From assembly GCA_017534025.1 (NCBI GenBank), contig JAFWDF010000025.1:1-21053 (forward strand): a stretch of 21,053 nt of DNA, given 5' to 3'. The DNA comes from Bacillota bacterium. GTDB lineage: Bacteria; Bacillota; Clostridia; Peptostreptococcales; Anaerovoracaceae. Numbering within the stretch: position 1 is the first letter of the stretch; every line of letters begins with the position of its first letter. A program made the translations under genes and the position numbers. The notes under the pieces were generated by a model, which was given only the letters and a program-made list of their open reading frames with translations, ran no database searches and was not told the origin of the DNA. Shown here one piece after another: positions 1 through 7,706 of the stretch.

Positions 1-49
1 ACGCATGATGGAATCAGAATCCATTGCCTTACCACTTGGCGATACCCCT
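1..49 (-). tRNA. tRNA-Gln (CTG anticodon), 3' part cut by window edge
   Basis: On the minus strand the 5' acceptor strand, the D arm (GCC/GGC stem) and a 5-bp anticodon stem ATGGA/TCCAT enclosing loop TTCTGAT are visible, giving anticodon CTG, which reads the Gln codon CAG. The variable region, T arm and 3' acceptor strand lie beyond position 1. It is the last visible member of a five-gene tRNA cluster. Confidence 0.85.
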
Positions 50-86
50 ACGTGGTGCTTATTCAGTATTTCCGGCGCTAAAAAAA

Positions 87-163
87 TGGGGTGGATGGTG
101 AGATTCGAACTCACGTATACAGGAGCCACAACCCTGGGTCTTAACCACTTGACGACACCCACC
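87..163 (-). tRNA. tRNA-His (GTG)
   Basis: A complete cloverleaf. The acceptor GTGGGTG pairs with CATCCAC, the anticodon loop TTGTGGC gives GTG, and the T arm GTGAG/CTCAC is perfect. The extra 5' G(-1) typical of tRNA-His is present at 163, opposite C73, and CCA is encoded at 87-89. It follows tRNA-Asp in the cluster. Confidence 0.95.
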
Positions 164-188
164 ACAAGAGCTTTGAAATTATAAAAAA

Positions 189-265
189 TGGCGACCTGGA
201 ACGGGCTCGAACCGTCGACCTCCAGCGTGACAGGCTGGCATTCTAACCAACTGAACTACCGGACC
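189..265 (-). tRNA. tRNA-Asp (GTC), unusual acceptor stem
   Basis: The anticodon loop CCTGTCA gives GTC (Asp), with a good D arm GTTC/GAAT, discriminator G73 and encoded CCA at 189-191. The acceptor is odd: 5' strand GGTCCGG faces 3' strand CCAGGTC, giving G2.U71 and U3.G70 wobbles and a C5.A68 mismatch. The 5' strand looks normal for Firmicutes tRNA-Asp, so the 3' strand seems to have drifted. It is probably functional, since it sits inside an intact tRNA operon. Confidence 0.9.
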
Positions 266-298
266 GCATAAATTATATTGTTTCAGGAAAATCCTGAA

Positions 299-374
299 TG
301 GTGGGCGCTACAGGGCTCGAACCTGTGACCCTCTGCTTGTAAGGCAGATGCTCTCCCAGCTGAGCTAAGCGCCC
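299..374 (-). tRNA. tRNA-Val (TAC)
   Basis: A clean cloverleaf: acceptor GGGCGCT/AGCGCCC, D stem GCTC/GAGC, anticodon stem TCTGC/GCAGA around loop CTTACAA (anticodon TAC), T stem ACAGG/CCTGT, A73 and encoded CCA. All stems pair fully. A small inverted repeat (TTCAGGA, 3-nt spacer, TCCTGAA) at 282-298 lies between it and tRNA-Asp and may mark a processing spacer. Confidence 0.95.
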
Positions 375-386
375 AAATATTATAAA

Positions 387-463
387 TGGTAGCGGGAATA
401 GGAATCGAACCTACGACCTTCCGGGTATGAACCGGGCGCTCTAGCCATCTGAGCTATCCCGCC
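387..463 (-). tRNA. elongator tRNA-Met (CAT)
   Basis: The anticodon loop TTCATAC gives CAT. The 5' GGCGGGA / 3' TCCCGCT acceptor with a G1.U72 wobble and A73 matches Firmicutes elongator tRNA-Met. It lacks the C1.A72 mismatch of initiator tRNA. The anticodon stem CCCGG/CCGGA has a C27.A43 mismatch at its outer pair. CCA is encoded at 387-389. It is the first gene of the cluster, about 43 nt below the predicted transcription start. A tRNA-Ile2 with a modified CAT anticodon is less likely given the acceptor sequence. Confidence 0.9.
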
Positions 464-512
464 ACACTTATAATGTCCGTCACACTGCGTTCCCGAAGCG
501 TGACCATGAGTT

Positions 513-541
513 ATAATAACACCGGGCTTTCTGCCTGTCAA
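513..541 (-). promoter_or_regulatory. promoter of the tRNA operon
   Basis: On the minus strand a perfect -35 TTGACA (536-541) is separated by exactly 17 bp from TATTAT (513-518), five of six matches to the -10 consensus. Transcription should start near 506 and reach tRNA-Met at 463. The short leader contains a GTCAC/GTGAC inverted repeat (479-483 with 500-504) that could form a 5' hairpin removed by RNase P processing. Confidence 0.85.
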
Positions 542-607
542 TAATTTTTTTAAAAAACCGGTTTTTTTGCCTTTTGCAAGAAGGGCTGCGGTGACTTCCA
601 AATCGCG

Positions 608-635
608 TTTGCAGTATTCTTGCGTTTTTTATGAT
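608..635 (+). promoter_or_regulatory. possible promoter of the AAA ATPase/vWA pair
   Basis: TTTGCA (608-613), 16-bp spacer, TATGAT (630-635) on the plus strand, four and five matches to the sigma-A hexamers. It lies 70 bp upstream of the ATPase start in an AT-rich stretch diverging from the tRNA promoter. It is supported only by pattern. Confidence 0.45.
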
Positions 636-705
636 AAAACGGTAAAATAATAAATACGGCTATTTGCCTGTGAACCTGCTGTTTTTTGCAGTAAAAGGAG
701 ATTGT

Positions 706-1533
706 ATGTTAAATACTTTTAAACAGAGTACAAAATATGTTGCTTCCCAGGAACTGATGAATTCCGTCAATGTCGCCATGGCACTGAAGAAACCGCTGCT
801 GATCAAGGGCGAGCCGGGCACGGGCAAAACCATGCTGGCGGAGGCGATCGCGGAATCCCTGGATATGCCGCTGATTATCTGGAACATCAAATCCACCACC
901 AAGGCCCAGGACGGCCTGTATGTGTACGACGCGGTACAGCGCCTGTACGACAGCCAGTTCGGCGAAGGCGGCGTGGATGACATTCGCAAATACATTAAAC
1001 TGGGAAAATTGGGAGAAGCCTTCTCCAACGACCGGCAGGTGGTACTTCTCATCGACGAAATCGACAAAGCCGACCTGGAATTTCCGAATGACCTTCTCTG
1101 GGAGCTGGACAAGATGGAATTCTATATTCCGGAAACCAAGGAAACCATCGCTGCGAAGGAACGGCCGATCGTAATCATTACCTCCAATGCGGAAAAAGAA
1201 CTGCCGGACGCCTTCCTGCGCCGCTGCATTTTCCATTACATTGATTTTCCGAATGCGGAAAAAATGTACGAGATCGTGCATGTGCATTATCCGGATATTG
1301 AGCAGAAGCTCCTGGATCAGGCTATGTCCGCGTTTTACTGGATCCGTGCGATGCCGGACATTCAGAAGAAACCGAGCACGTCCGAACTGCTGGACTGGCT
1401 GCAGGCCATGGTACTGGGCGGCATTGAACCTGAACAGGTACGGGAGCTGTTCCCGTTCATCGGCACCATGCTGAAAAAGAATCAGGATATCGACGCTTTC
1501 AACAGAAACAGAAAGAGAAACTTCCGGTTCTGA
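706..1533 (+). CDS. MoxR-type AAA+ ATPase
   Basis: A 275-residue single-domain AAA+ ATPase of the MoxR group. Walker A is GEPGTGKT (35-42), Walker B is VVLLIDEID (112-120), the sensor-1 region TSN is at 159-161, the arginine-finger segment LRRC at 171-174, and a sensor-2-like helix follows about 222-231. MoxR ATPases are cytoplasmic, probably chaperone-like remodellers, and typically work with a vWA-domain partner encoded next door; that partner follows here after 21 bp. The start at 706 is chosen because AAAGGAG ends 5 nt upstream; an in-frame ATG at 664 has no such site. The specific client is unknown. The family call is secure; the cellular role is inferred from MoxR/vWA pairs in general. 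Confidence 0.9.
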   Translation: MLNTFKQSTKYVASQELMNSVNVAMALKKPLLIKGEPGTGKTMLAEAIAESLDMPLIIWNIKSTTKAQDGLYVYDAVQRLYDSQFGEGGVDDIRKYIKLGKLGEAFSNDRQVVLLIDEIDKADLEFPNDLLWELDKMEFYIPETKETIAAKERPIVIITSNAEKELPDAFLRRCIFHYIDFPNAEKMYEIVHVHYPDIEQKLLDQAMSAFYWIRAMPDIQKKPSTSELLDWLQAMVLGGIEPEQVRELFPFIGTMLKKNQDIDAFNRNRKRNFRF

Positions 1534-1554
1534 TCCGGCGGATTGGAGTTTTGC

Positions 1555-2754
1555 ATGTTTATAAAATTTTTCTTCCTGCTTCGGGAGCGCGGTCTGATGG
1601 TGTCCCTCAACGAATGGATGTCTCTCATGGATGCGCTGGATCAGGGGCTCGGGCAGTCCAGCCTGTCGGCATTCTATTATCTGTGCCGCGCGGTACTGAT
1701 CAAGAGCGAAGCGGACTACGATAAGTTCGACCTCGCTTTTGCGGAGTTTTTCCAGGGTGTGGAAACACCGGAGGACATTCCGCAGGAGGTCTGGGACTGG
1801 CTGGACAAGGAACTGAAGGATTCCGCCGGGGCCTTTGAAAGGGCCATGATGAATCTCCCGCAGTATGATTTTGACGAGCTGCAGAAGATGCTGGAAGAAC
1901 GGCTGAAGGAACAGAAGGAAGAGCATCACGGCGGAGGGTACTGGATCGGTACCGGCGGGACTTCCCCGTTCGGGCACGGCGGCTACAACCCGGCCGGGAT
2001 CCGCATCGGCGGCGAAAGCCGGCACCGCTCCGCGGTGCAGATAGCCGGGGAACGGAATTTCCGGGATTTCCGGGAAGACAACAAGCTGGACATCCGGAAT
2101 TTTCAAATGGCTTTCCGGAAGCTTCGCCAGTTTTCCAGTAAAAATGACGGCCCGAAGACCGAACTCAATATCGATGAAACCATTAAAGAAACCTGTGAGA
2201 ATGCCGGCAATCTGAAGCTGGTTTTTGACCGGCCGCGGAAAAATACAGTCAAAGTGCTTCTGATGTTTGACTCCGCCGGCTCCATGTCCATGTTCAGCCG
2301 GCTGTGCAGCCAGCTGTTTCAGGCAGCCCATCAGTCCAACCATTTCAAGGATCTGAAGGTGTTCTATTTTCACAACTGTTTCTATCAGGAGCTGTTCACG
2401 GATCCGAGCTGCAACAAACGGGCGACCATTGAGACGAACTGGGTACTCCGCAACCTGAGCGGTGAATATAAAGTGATCATCGTGGGCGACGGCACGATGG
2501 CGCCTTCCGAGCTGCTGAACAAGGGCGGCGCGACCTACCGCTCGCATTACAATCCGGAATCCGGACTGACCTGGATGAAGCGTTTCCAGGATCAGTACCG
2601 CCATATTATCTGGCTGAATCCGCTCCGGGAAAAAACCTGGGACTATGTGTACGGCAACCAGACGCTGTCCGTCATCCGCCAGCTTTTTCCTATGTACGAG
2701 CTGACCGTTGCCGGACTGGATGCCGGGATCAAGAAACTGCTGGTGAATCGATAG
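1555..2754 (+). CDS. vWA domain protein, CoxE-like partner of the MoxR ATPase
   Basis: A 399-residue protein with no signal peptide. The N-terminal helical region (1-125) starts MFIKFFFLLRERG, typical of CoxE-like proteins, then comes a Gly/His-rich linker (125-155) and a C-terminal von Willebrand A fold (about 230-399). The metal-site (MIDAS) motif reads D239-S-A-G-S243, with Ala where the canonical DxSxS has Ser; a second loop GDGTM at 311-315 probably supplies the other metal-site residues. It lies 21 bp downstream of the ATPase and uses the GGAG at 1545-1548, 6 nt before ATG. By analogy with other MoxR/vWA pairs it probably acts as adaptor for substrate remodelling or metal-cofactor insertion. 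No substrate gene lies nearby. Confidence 0.85.
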   Translation: MFIKFFFLLRERGLMVSLNEWMSLMDALDQGLGQSSLSAFYYLCRAVLIKSEADYDKFDLAFAEFFQGVETPEDIPQEVWDWLDKELKDSAGAFERAMMNLPQYDFDELQKMLEERLKEQKEEHHGGGYWIGTGGTSPFGHGGYNPAGIRIGGESRHRSAVQIAGERNFRDFREDNKLDIRNFQMAFRKLRQFSSKNDGPKTELNIDETIKETCENAGNLKLVFDRPRKNTVKVLLMFDSAGSMSMFSRLCSQLFQAAHQSNHFKDLKVFYFHNCFYQELFTDPSCNKRATIETNWVLRNLSGEYKVIIVGDGTMAPSELLNKGGATYRSHYNPESGLTWMKRFQDQYRHIIWLNPLREKTWDYVYGNQTLSVIRQLFPMYELTVAGLDAGIKKLLVNR

Positions 2755-2801
2755 ACAGCGCGCCGGCTGGCCTGCAGGTATTTTTTGTGCTTTTTGACAG
2801 C

Positions 2802-2851
2802 AAGGGGCTGTGAAGAAATGAGGTTGAAATCCTCAGTCTTCACAGCCCCTT
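2802..2851. terminator. long hairpin between convergent operons, probable bidirectional terminator
   Basis: A perfect 15-bp stem (2802-2816 with 2837-2851) encloses a loop that itself has a TGAGG/CCTCA stem. It sits between the ends of the vWA gene (plus) and the MBOAT gene (minus). U-tracts are weak: TTTACTATTTA on the plus side and almost none on the minus side. It could act as a terminator or as a 3'-end stabilising hairpin for both transcripts. Confidence 0.7.
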
Positions 2852-2900
2852 TACTATTTATGGACTGAATATGTCCGGCAGGACACCGCGCCATACTGTT

Positions 2901-4322
2901 TTAAAACTGATAATAAATGAACGGATTGAAGCTGCCGGTGACCAGCTTGCAGTACGACAGGACCAGCAGGAGCAGAGCCAGTATTTTCGGTCCCCATGCC
3001 AGCACTGCCCGGCTGAAAGCAGTATCCTTCTTCTCCAGGTGCTCCTGGATCCGATTTTTTAACGGCAGGCAGGCGAACAGCGAGCAGATCAGTTCCGGCC
3101 AGTATTCCAGCAGATAATACACGGCGGAATGCGCCGGCTGCAGGCCGCCGCCCATGCCGATCATGGACAGCAGATACCGGCATGCATAATGCAGATCCGG
3201 TGAACGGAAAAAGACCCAGCCGCCTATGACAATCAATATGGTATAGAGCCATTGCAAAGCACCGGGTAATACTTCCAGGCGCCTGCCCCAGAGATATTTT
3301 TCCCCGAGCAGGAACGCCAGATACCAGACACCCCAGAAAATAAACGTCCAGTTGGCGCCGTGCCAGAACCCGGTCAGCAGCCAGACCACCGTCAGGTTCC
3401 GGATAATTTTCAGTCTGGAGCAATAGCTTCCTCCCAGCGGAAAATACACGTAATCACGGAACCAGCTGGACAGGGAAATGTGCCAGCGGCGCCAGAATTC
3501 CGTCACGCTCCGCGAGATATACGGATAATTGAAATTTTCAAGGAAATGGAAACCGAACATCCTGCCGAGTCCGATCGCCATATCGGAATATGCGGAAAAG
3601 TCCAGGTAGATCTGCATTATATACGCCAGAATGCCGACCCACGCCATACTCGCCGGCAGCGATTCCGCAGGCACTGCAAAAGCCGCATCCGCTATATTCC
3701 CCATGGTGTTTGCCAGCAGCATCTTTTTCCCCAGCCCGAAGCAGAACCGTGTGAAACCGGCGGACCAGTCCTCTACGGTTTCTTTCCGGTGATCTATTTC
3801 ATTCACAATATCAGAATACCGGACGATCGGGCCGGCGACCAGCTGCGGAAACAGTGAAATATATAACGCCAGAGAAGCAGGATTTTTCTGCACCGGCACC
3901 TTGCCCCGGTATGCATCGATCACATAGCTGAGTCCCTGGAAAGTGTAAAAAGACAACCCGACAGGCAGCGCAATCGAAAGCACGCGAACCGGAATACCCA
4001 GGGCAGCAAGATTCGCCGTAAAGAAACCTGCGTACTTAAACCATCCAAGCAGCGCCAGACTGATCACCACCGAAGCAATGACTCCGCCCCGACGCCGTTC
4101 GGCACTGTACTGTTCCTGGCACTGCAGGCCGCATATATAGTCTGTTGCAATAATCGCCGCCATCAGCGCCAGATACCGCACGCCGCCGCAGGCGTAAAAC
4201 ACCAGGCTCGCAACGAGCAGCACCGTATTTCTGGCCGGACGGAAACGTACCGGAATCAGATAATACAGCGCCAGTACCACTGGCAGAAAATATACTAAAA
4301 AGGAAATACTGCTGAATACCAT
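2901..4322 (-). CDS. MBOAT-family O-acyltransferase (AlgI/DltB-like)
   Basis: A 473-residue polytopic membrane protein with the AlgI-type signature: QLVAGPIVRY (160-169), EFWRRWHISLSSWFRDY (275-291), FPLGGS (294-299), and GFWHGANW (318-325), whose H321 is the expected catalytic histidine. Such enzymes carry acyl groups across the membrane to modify cell-wall polymers or exopolysaccharide; the acceptor cannot be told here. The usual extracytoplasmic SGNH/AlgJ-like partner is not adjacent. The ATG lies 9 nt after the stop of the FtsX-type permease, and the GGAG overlaps that gene's end, so translation is probably coupled. It is the last gene of the long minus-strand series. The family call is firm; the substrate is unknown. 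Confidence 0.9.
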   Translation of the reverse strand: MVFSSISFLVYFLPVVLALYYLIPVRFRPARNTVLLVASLVFYACGGVRYLALMAAIIATDYICGLQCQEQYSAERRRGGVIASVVISLALLGWFKYAGFFTANLAALGIPVRVLSIALPVGLSFYTFQGLSYVIDAYRGKVPVQKNPASLALYISLFPQLVAGPIVRYSDIVNEIDHRKETVEDWSAGFTRFCFGLGKKMLLANTMGNIADAAFAVPAESLPASMAWVGILAYIMQIYLDFSAYSDMAIGLGRMFGFHFLENFNYPYISRSVTEFWRRWHISLSSWFRDYVYFPLGGSYCSRLKIIRNLTVVWLLTGFWHGANWTFIFWGVWYLAFLLGEKYLWGRRLEVLPGALQWLYTILIVIGGWVFFRSPDLHYACRYLLSMIGMGGGLQPAHSAVYYLLEYWPELICSLFACLPLKNRIQEHLEKKDTAFSRAVLAWGPKILALLLLVLSYCKLVTGSFNPFIYYQF

Positions 4323-4331
4323 AGTTTCATT

Positions 4332-7300
4332 CTACTCCACACTTTTCATGGATTCCACCATATCGATTTTCTTAAGCGTCCGCAGCATGGCCAGATTGAC
4401 CAGGACGGCAAAGACGGCAGTCAGAAGCGAAGCGGACAGATAACTCTTCAGGGTCAGATCCCGTCCGAACATCATGATATCCACCTCCAGTGTGCGGATC
4501 ACGTACTGATGCAGGCCGGAGCCCATGACCAGCCCGAGCAGGATCCCCATCACCGTCAGAATCGCATTTTCCCGGTAGACGTACCCGGCGACTTCCGAAT
4601 CAAAAAATCCAAGCACTTTCAGCGAAGCCAGCTCCCGCCGGCGTTCGGAAATATTAATATTATTCAGATTGAAGATGACCACAAAGACCAGCAGGGCTGC
4701 GGAAATGACCAGTACCCACACGACCAGATTCAGCGCATTCATCATGTCATTAACAGAAGACTGCAGTTCAGAAATCAGGGTGATCCCCTGCACATCGTCC
4801 CGGTCCATGAGCGTTTTGGAAATGTCCGTCTGCGCCCCGGCGGAAGTATTTTCCCGGAACCGGAGAAACAGATGGTTATACTCTGCCGGTTTCCCGTACA
4901 GCGCTTCATAGCCTGCCGGCGTCATATAGGCATAATGATAGATATAATTTTCCGAGATCGCTGCAATGCGCACCGGCCGGAAATCATTTTCCTCCACCTC
5001 GATCAGGATCCTGTCCCCGATCCCGGCATTGAGCATACCGGCCATCTTTTCCGTGAGAATAATGCCGTCATCCTGCAATGCGCAGGCCTTTCCGGTAACG
5101 CGTTCGTGCAGATTCAGAAAATCGGTCCAGGTATCTGTCTCCGGCACCACACAGACCCGGATTTCCTTAGTTACATCCGAGTTATCCTCTTTCGCGTCAG
5201 TAACCTCCACCCGGCAGAAGAGCCCTTCGGATATCTCCTTCCGGTCTTCCATGATCTCCGAAAGCATCTTTTTCTGATCGCTTTCATTTTCAGGAACTTC
5301 AATGCTGCAGTCCGCCGAATAGGTCCAGATGGTCTGATACTGGTTATCCACAATGGTCTGAATGGAATCGTGCAGGCCGTAGCTGACCATCAAAACCGCC
5401 ATGCAGCCGCCGATCCCGAAAATGGTCATGAAAAACCGTTTTTTATAACGGAACAGATTGCGGAAGGTCGATTTCATGCTGAAATTCAGGCGTTCCCAGA
5501 TAAAAGGAATCCGCTCCAGCATAATCCGGCTGCCGTTTTTTGGCGCCGGAGGACGCATGAGGGCCGCCGGCGTGGAGAGCAGTTCTTTGTAACTGGCTGC
5601 GATGACTGCAATCAGCGTACTTCCCACCGCCAGCACCGCGGAGATCACACACAGCAGCGGATGATAGGAAAGCACCATATACGGAACATTCTGATACAGC
5701 ATGCCGTATGCCGTGAGAATAACATACGGAAGAAGCTTCGATCCCGTCAGAACGCCGAACAGGCTCCCGCTCAGGGTCGCTGCCAGCGCATACCATATGT
5801 ATTTTGCCGCAATGGAACGGCCGCCGTAGCCCAGCGACTTCATCGTGCCGATCATCATGCGCTCTTCTTCGATCATCCGGGTCATACTGGTCAGGGCGAT
5901 CAGGGCCGCCACCAGGAAGAAAATCGCCGGGAACACCCTGCCGATGTTGCCGATCCGGTCGGAATCCATCCCGTACTCCACATAGCTCTGGACGGAATCC
6001 CTGCCGAGGACGTACCATTCCCCTTCTTTCAGGTCTTCCAGCTCTTTTTCCCCGTCCGCGATCTCCTGCTTCGCCTCGTTAATCTGCCGTTCCGCATCTT
6101 TTTTTGCGTCGTTGTATTCACTCCAACCTTTATCCAGCTCTTTTCTGGCATCCGCCAGCTGCCGCCCGGCACTGCTGAGCTGCGCACCGCTGCTGTCCAG
6201 CTTCCGTTTGCCGGCAGCCAGCTCCGTAGAGCCCTGATCCAGCTGTTTTTTACCGGATTCGTATTCTGCGCGGCCCTTTTCCAGTTCCGCTTTTTTATCC
6301 TTCAGGACCGCCTTTCCGGCTTCCAGCTCCTGTCTGGCGGATTCCAGTTTCTGCCGGCCGGCGGCCAGCTCCGCCTGCTGCGTCTCCAGCGCCTGCTGCT
6401 GTGCCTCCAGTTCCTGCTTCTGCCGGAGCAGCGCCGCCAGATCCGCAGAGGATCCGTCTTCCGGATCCCCGCCGCCGGCCGCGGCAATCGCCGCGTTCAC
6501 CTCCGCCAGCGCCGCCGCTATCTGCTGCAGTCCGGCCTTCACCTGCGCCTCACCGGCAGCCAGCGCAGCCTCTTCCTCCTGCAGCTGCTTTTCCGACGCC
6601 GCGATCTGCTCTTCCGCCGCGGCGAGCTCCTTTTCCCCTGCCTCCAGCTCCGCTTTCGCCTGATCCAGCTTCGAGCGGCTCTGATTCAGCTTCGCTTTTG
6701 AGCTCCGGTATTCCTTCAGCCCGGACTGATACTGTGATTTTCCGGACTGGTACGAGGACATGGAATCCCGGTATTTCTTTTCCCCGTCCGTCAGCTTATC
6801 GTGCGCGTCTTCCAGTTCCTGCTCCGCGTCCGCCACCTGCTCTTTCGCATCCGCCAGCTGTTCCTCGGCGTCCGCCTTCAGTTTCTCATAACGGATCTCA
6901 CTGCGCTCCCCGGCAATCTCTTTGATATTGTCCTTCACATCATCAATCGTATCTCCGTAGGCATCGCTGAAAGAATTCAGTTCCTCCGCGCCGGCAGCCC
7001 GGACATAGACCGTGGAATAATAATCCGCAGTAAACGCCTCCGGATCCAACACCACGAACGCATCCGCCGAGCCGGATCCGATGGAAGCCGTGCCCCGGCG
7101 GAAAGTCAGGTACCAGGACCAGGTACCGCATCCGCAAATGGTATATTCCGCTTTATGCAGCGCTTCCGGATCATTTCCGTCCGGATCCGCCAGCTGCAGC
7201 GTATCGCCGATCTTCAGGCCATAATTTTCCATGAACTGCTCGTCCAGGAAGCATTCCTCCGCTGATTCCGGCATGCGCCCCTTTTTTACCGTCATGAGAT

Positions 7301-7640
7301 TCACATCTTCGGTGGCAGAAAAAATCTGCATGACCGCCCGTTCTTCCCCGCAGACTGCAAAAGCCTCGGCGGAATATGACGGCTCGGCGGTCTCCACGCC
7401 GGAAACGGCCCGGAGCGCTTCCACGTCCTCATCCGTCAGCCCCAGCGTGCTGATCACACGGATGTCCATCAGCCGGGATACATCATAATACCGGTCGGCA
7501 GACAGCTTCATATCCGGCTCCGAAGACCGGATACCCGCATAAAAGGCAGTCCCCAGCGCGACAATAAAGAAAATCGACAGGAACCGCCCCAATGTTCTTC
7601 TTATTTCACGATATAAATCTCTGTACTGCGTTCTTTTCAT
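4332..7640 (-). CDS. FtsX/MacB-type ABC transporter permease with long coiled-coil hairpin
   Basis: A 1102-residue membrane protein. Order: TM helix (about 15-37); MacB-like extracytoplasmic region (40-245); very long heptad-repeat region (252-541) broken once by a Gly/Asp/Pro/Ser-rich turn (387-402); three-TM FtsX block (about 570-685); a further TM (about 733-755); second extracytoplasmic domain (770-965); and last FtsX block (970-1090) with ISERRRELASLKVLGFF. The heptads mostly read xxxLxxG/A, as in YhgE/Pip-like proteins. It pairs with the LolD-like ATPase just upstream. Such transporters use mechanical strokes to extract or sense envelope molecules rather than import solutes. The start at 7640 gives the family-typical MKRTQYRDLYREI and a weak GGGA site; an ATG at 7691 would add 17 residues but has GGGAGG directly abutting it. 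The substrate is unknown. Confidence 0.88.
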   Translation of the reverse strand: MKRTQYRDLYREIRRTLGRFLSIFFIVALGTAFYAGIRSSEPDMKLSADRYYDVSRLMDIRVISTLGLTDEDVEALRAVSGVETAEPSYSAEAFAVCGEERAVMQIFSATEDVNLMTVKKGRMPESAEECFLDEQFMENYGLKIGDTLQLADPDGNDPEALHKAEYTICGCGTWSWYLTFRRGTASIGSGSADAFVVLDPEAFTADYYSTVYVRAAGAEELNSFSDAYGDTIDDVKDNIKEIAGERSEIRYEKLKADAEEQLADAKEQVADAEQELEDAHDKLTDGEKKYRDSMSSYQSGKSQYQSGLKEYRSSKAKLNQSRSKLDQAKAELEAGEKELAAAEEQIAASEKQLQEEEAALAAGEAQVKAGLQQIAAALAEVNAAIAAAGGGDPEDGSSADLAALLRQKQELEAQQQALETQQAELAAGRQKLESARQELEAGKAVLKDKKAELEKGRAEYESGKKQLDQGSTELAAGKRKLDSSGAQLSSAGRQLADARKELDKGWSEYNDAKKDAERQINEAKQEIADGEKELEDLKEGEWYVLGRDSVQSYVEYGMDSDRIGNIGRVFPAIFFLVAALIALTSMTRMIEEERMMIGTMKSLGYGGRSIAAKYIWYALAATLSGSLFGVLTGSKLLPYVILTAYGMLYQNVPYMVLSYHPLLCVISAVLAVGSTLIAVIAASYKELLSTPAALMRPPAPKNGSRIMLERIPFIWERLNFSMKSTFRNLFRYKKRFFMTIFGIGGCMAVLMVSYGLHDSIQTIVDNQYQTIWTYSADCSIEVPENESDQKKMLSEIMEDRKEISEGLFCRVEVTDAKEDNSDVTKEIRVCVVPETDTWTDFLNLHERVTGKACALQDDGIILTEKMAGMLNAGIGDRILIEVEENDFRPVRIAAISENYIYHYAYMTPAGYEALYGKPAEYNHLFLRFRENTSAGAQTDISKTLMDRDDVQGITLISELQSSVNDMMNALNLVVWVLVISAALLVFVVIFNLNNINISERRRELASLKVLGFFDSEVAGYVYRENAILTVMGILLGLVMGSGLHQYVIRTLEVDIMMFGRDLTLKSYLSASLLTAVFAVLVNLAMLRTLKKIDMVESMKSVE

Positions 7641-7706
7641 AAACAGTATCCCAATGATGCGAAAGGGTTCCCGCGTCCGCCAGGAATCCATCCTCCCGAA
7701 CGCTGT

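Noticed and set aside
709..2604. A 631-codon open frame on the minus strand across the MoxR and vWA genes
   Set aside because: It mirrors two genes with full AAA+ and vWA motifs, has no ribosome binding site or recognisable domain, and arises from GC-biased third codon positions.
4509..6701. A 730-codon plus-strand open frame opposite the permease gene
   Set aside because: It is antisense to the Ala/Glu/Lys-rich coiled-coil region; its composition is that of a codon-bias shadow and it has no start signals.
7641..7691. Longer N terminus for the FtsX-type permease, starting at 7691
   Set aside because: GGGAGG directly abuts that ATG with no spacer, and the extra 17 residues do not look like the family's usual N terminus; kept as an alternative only.
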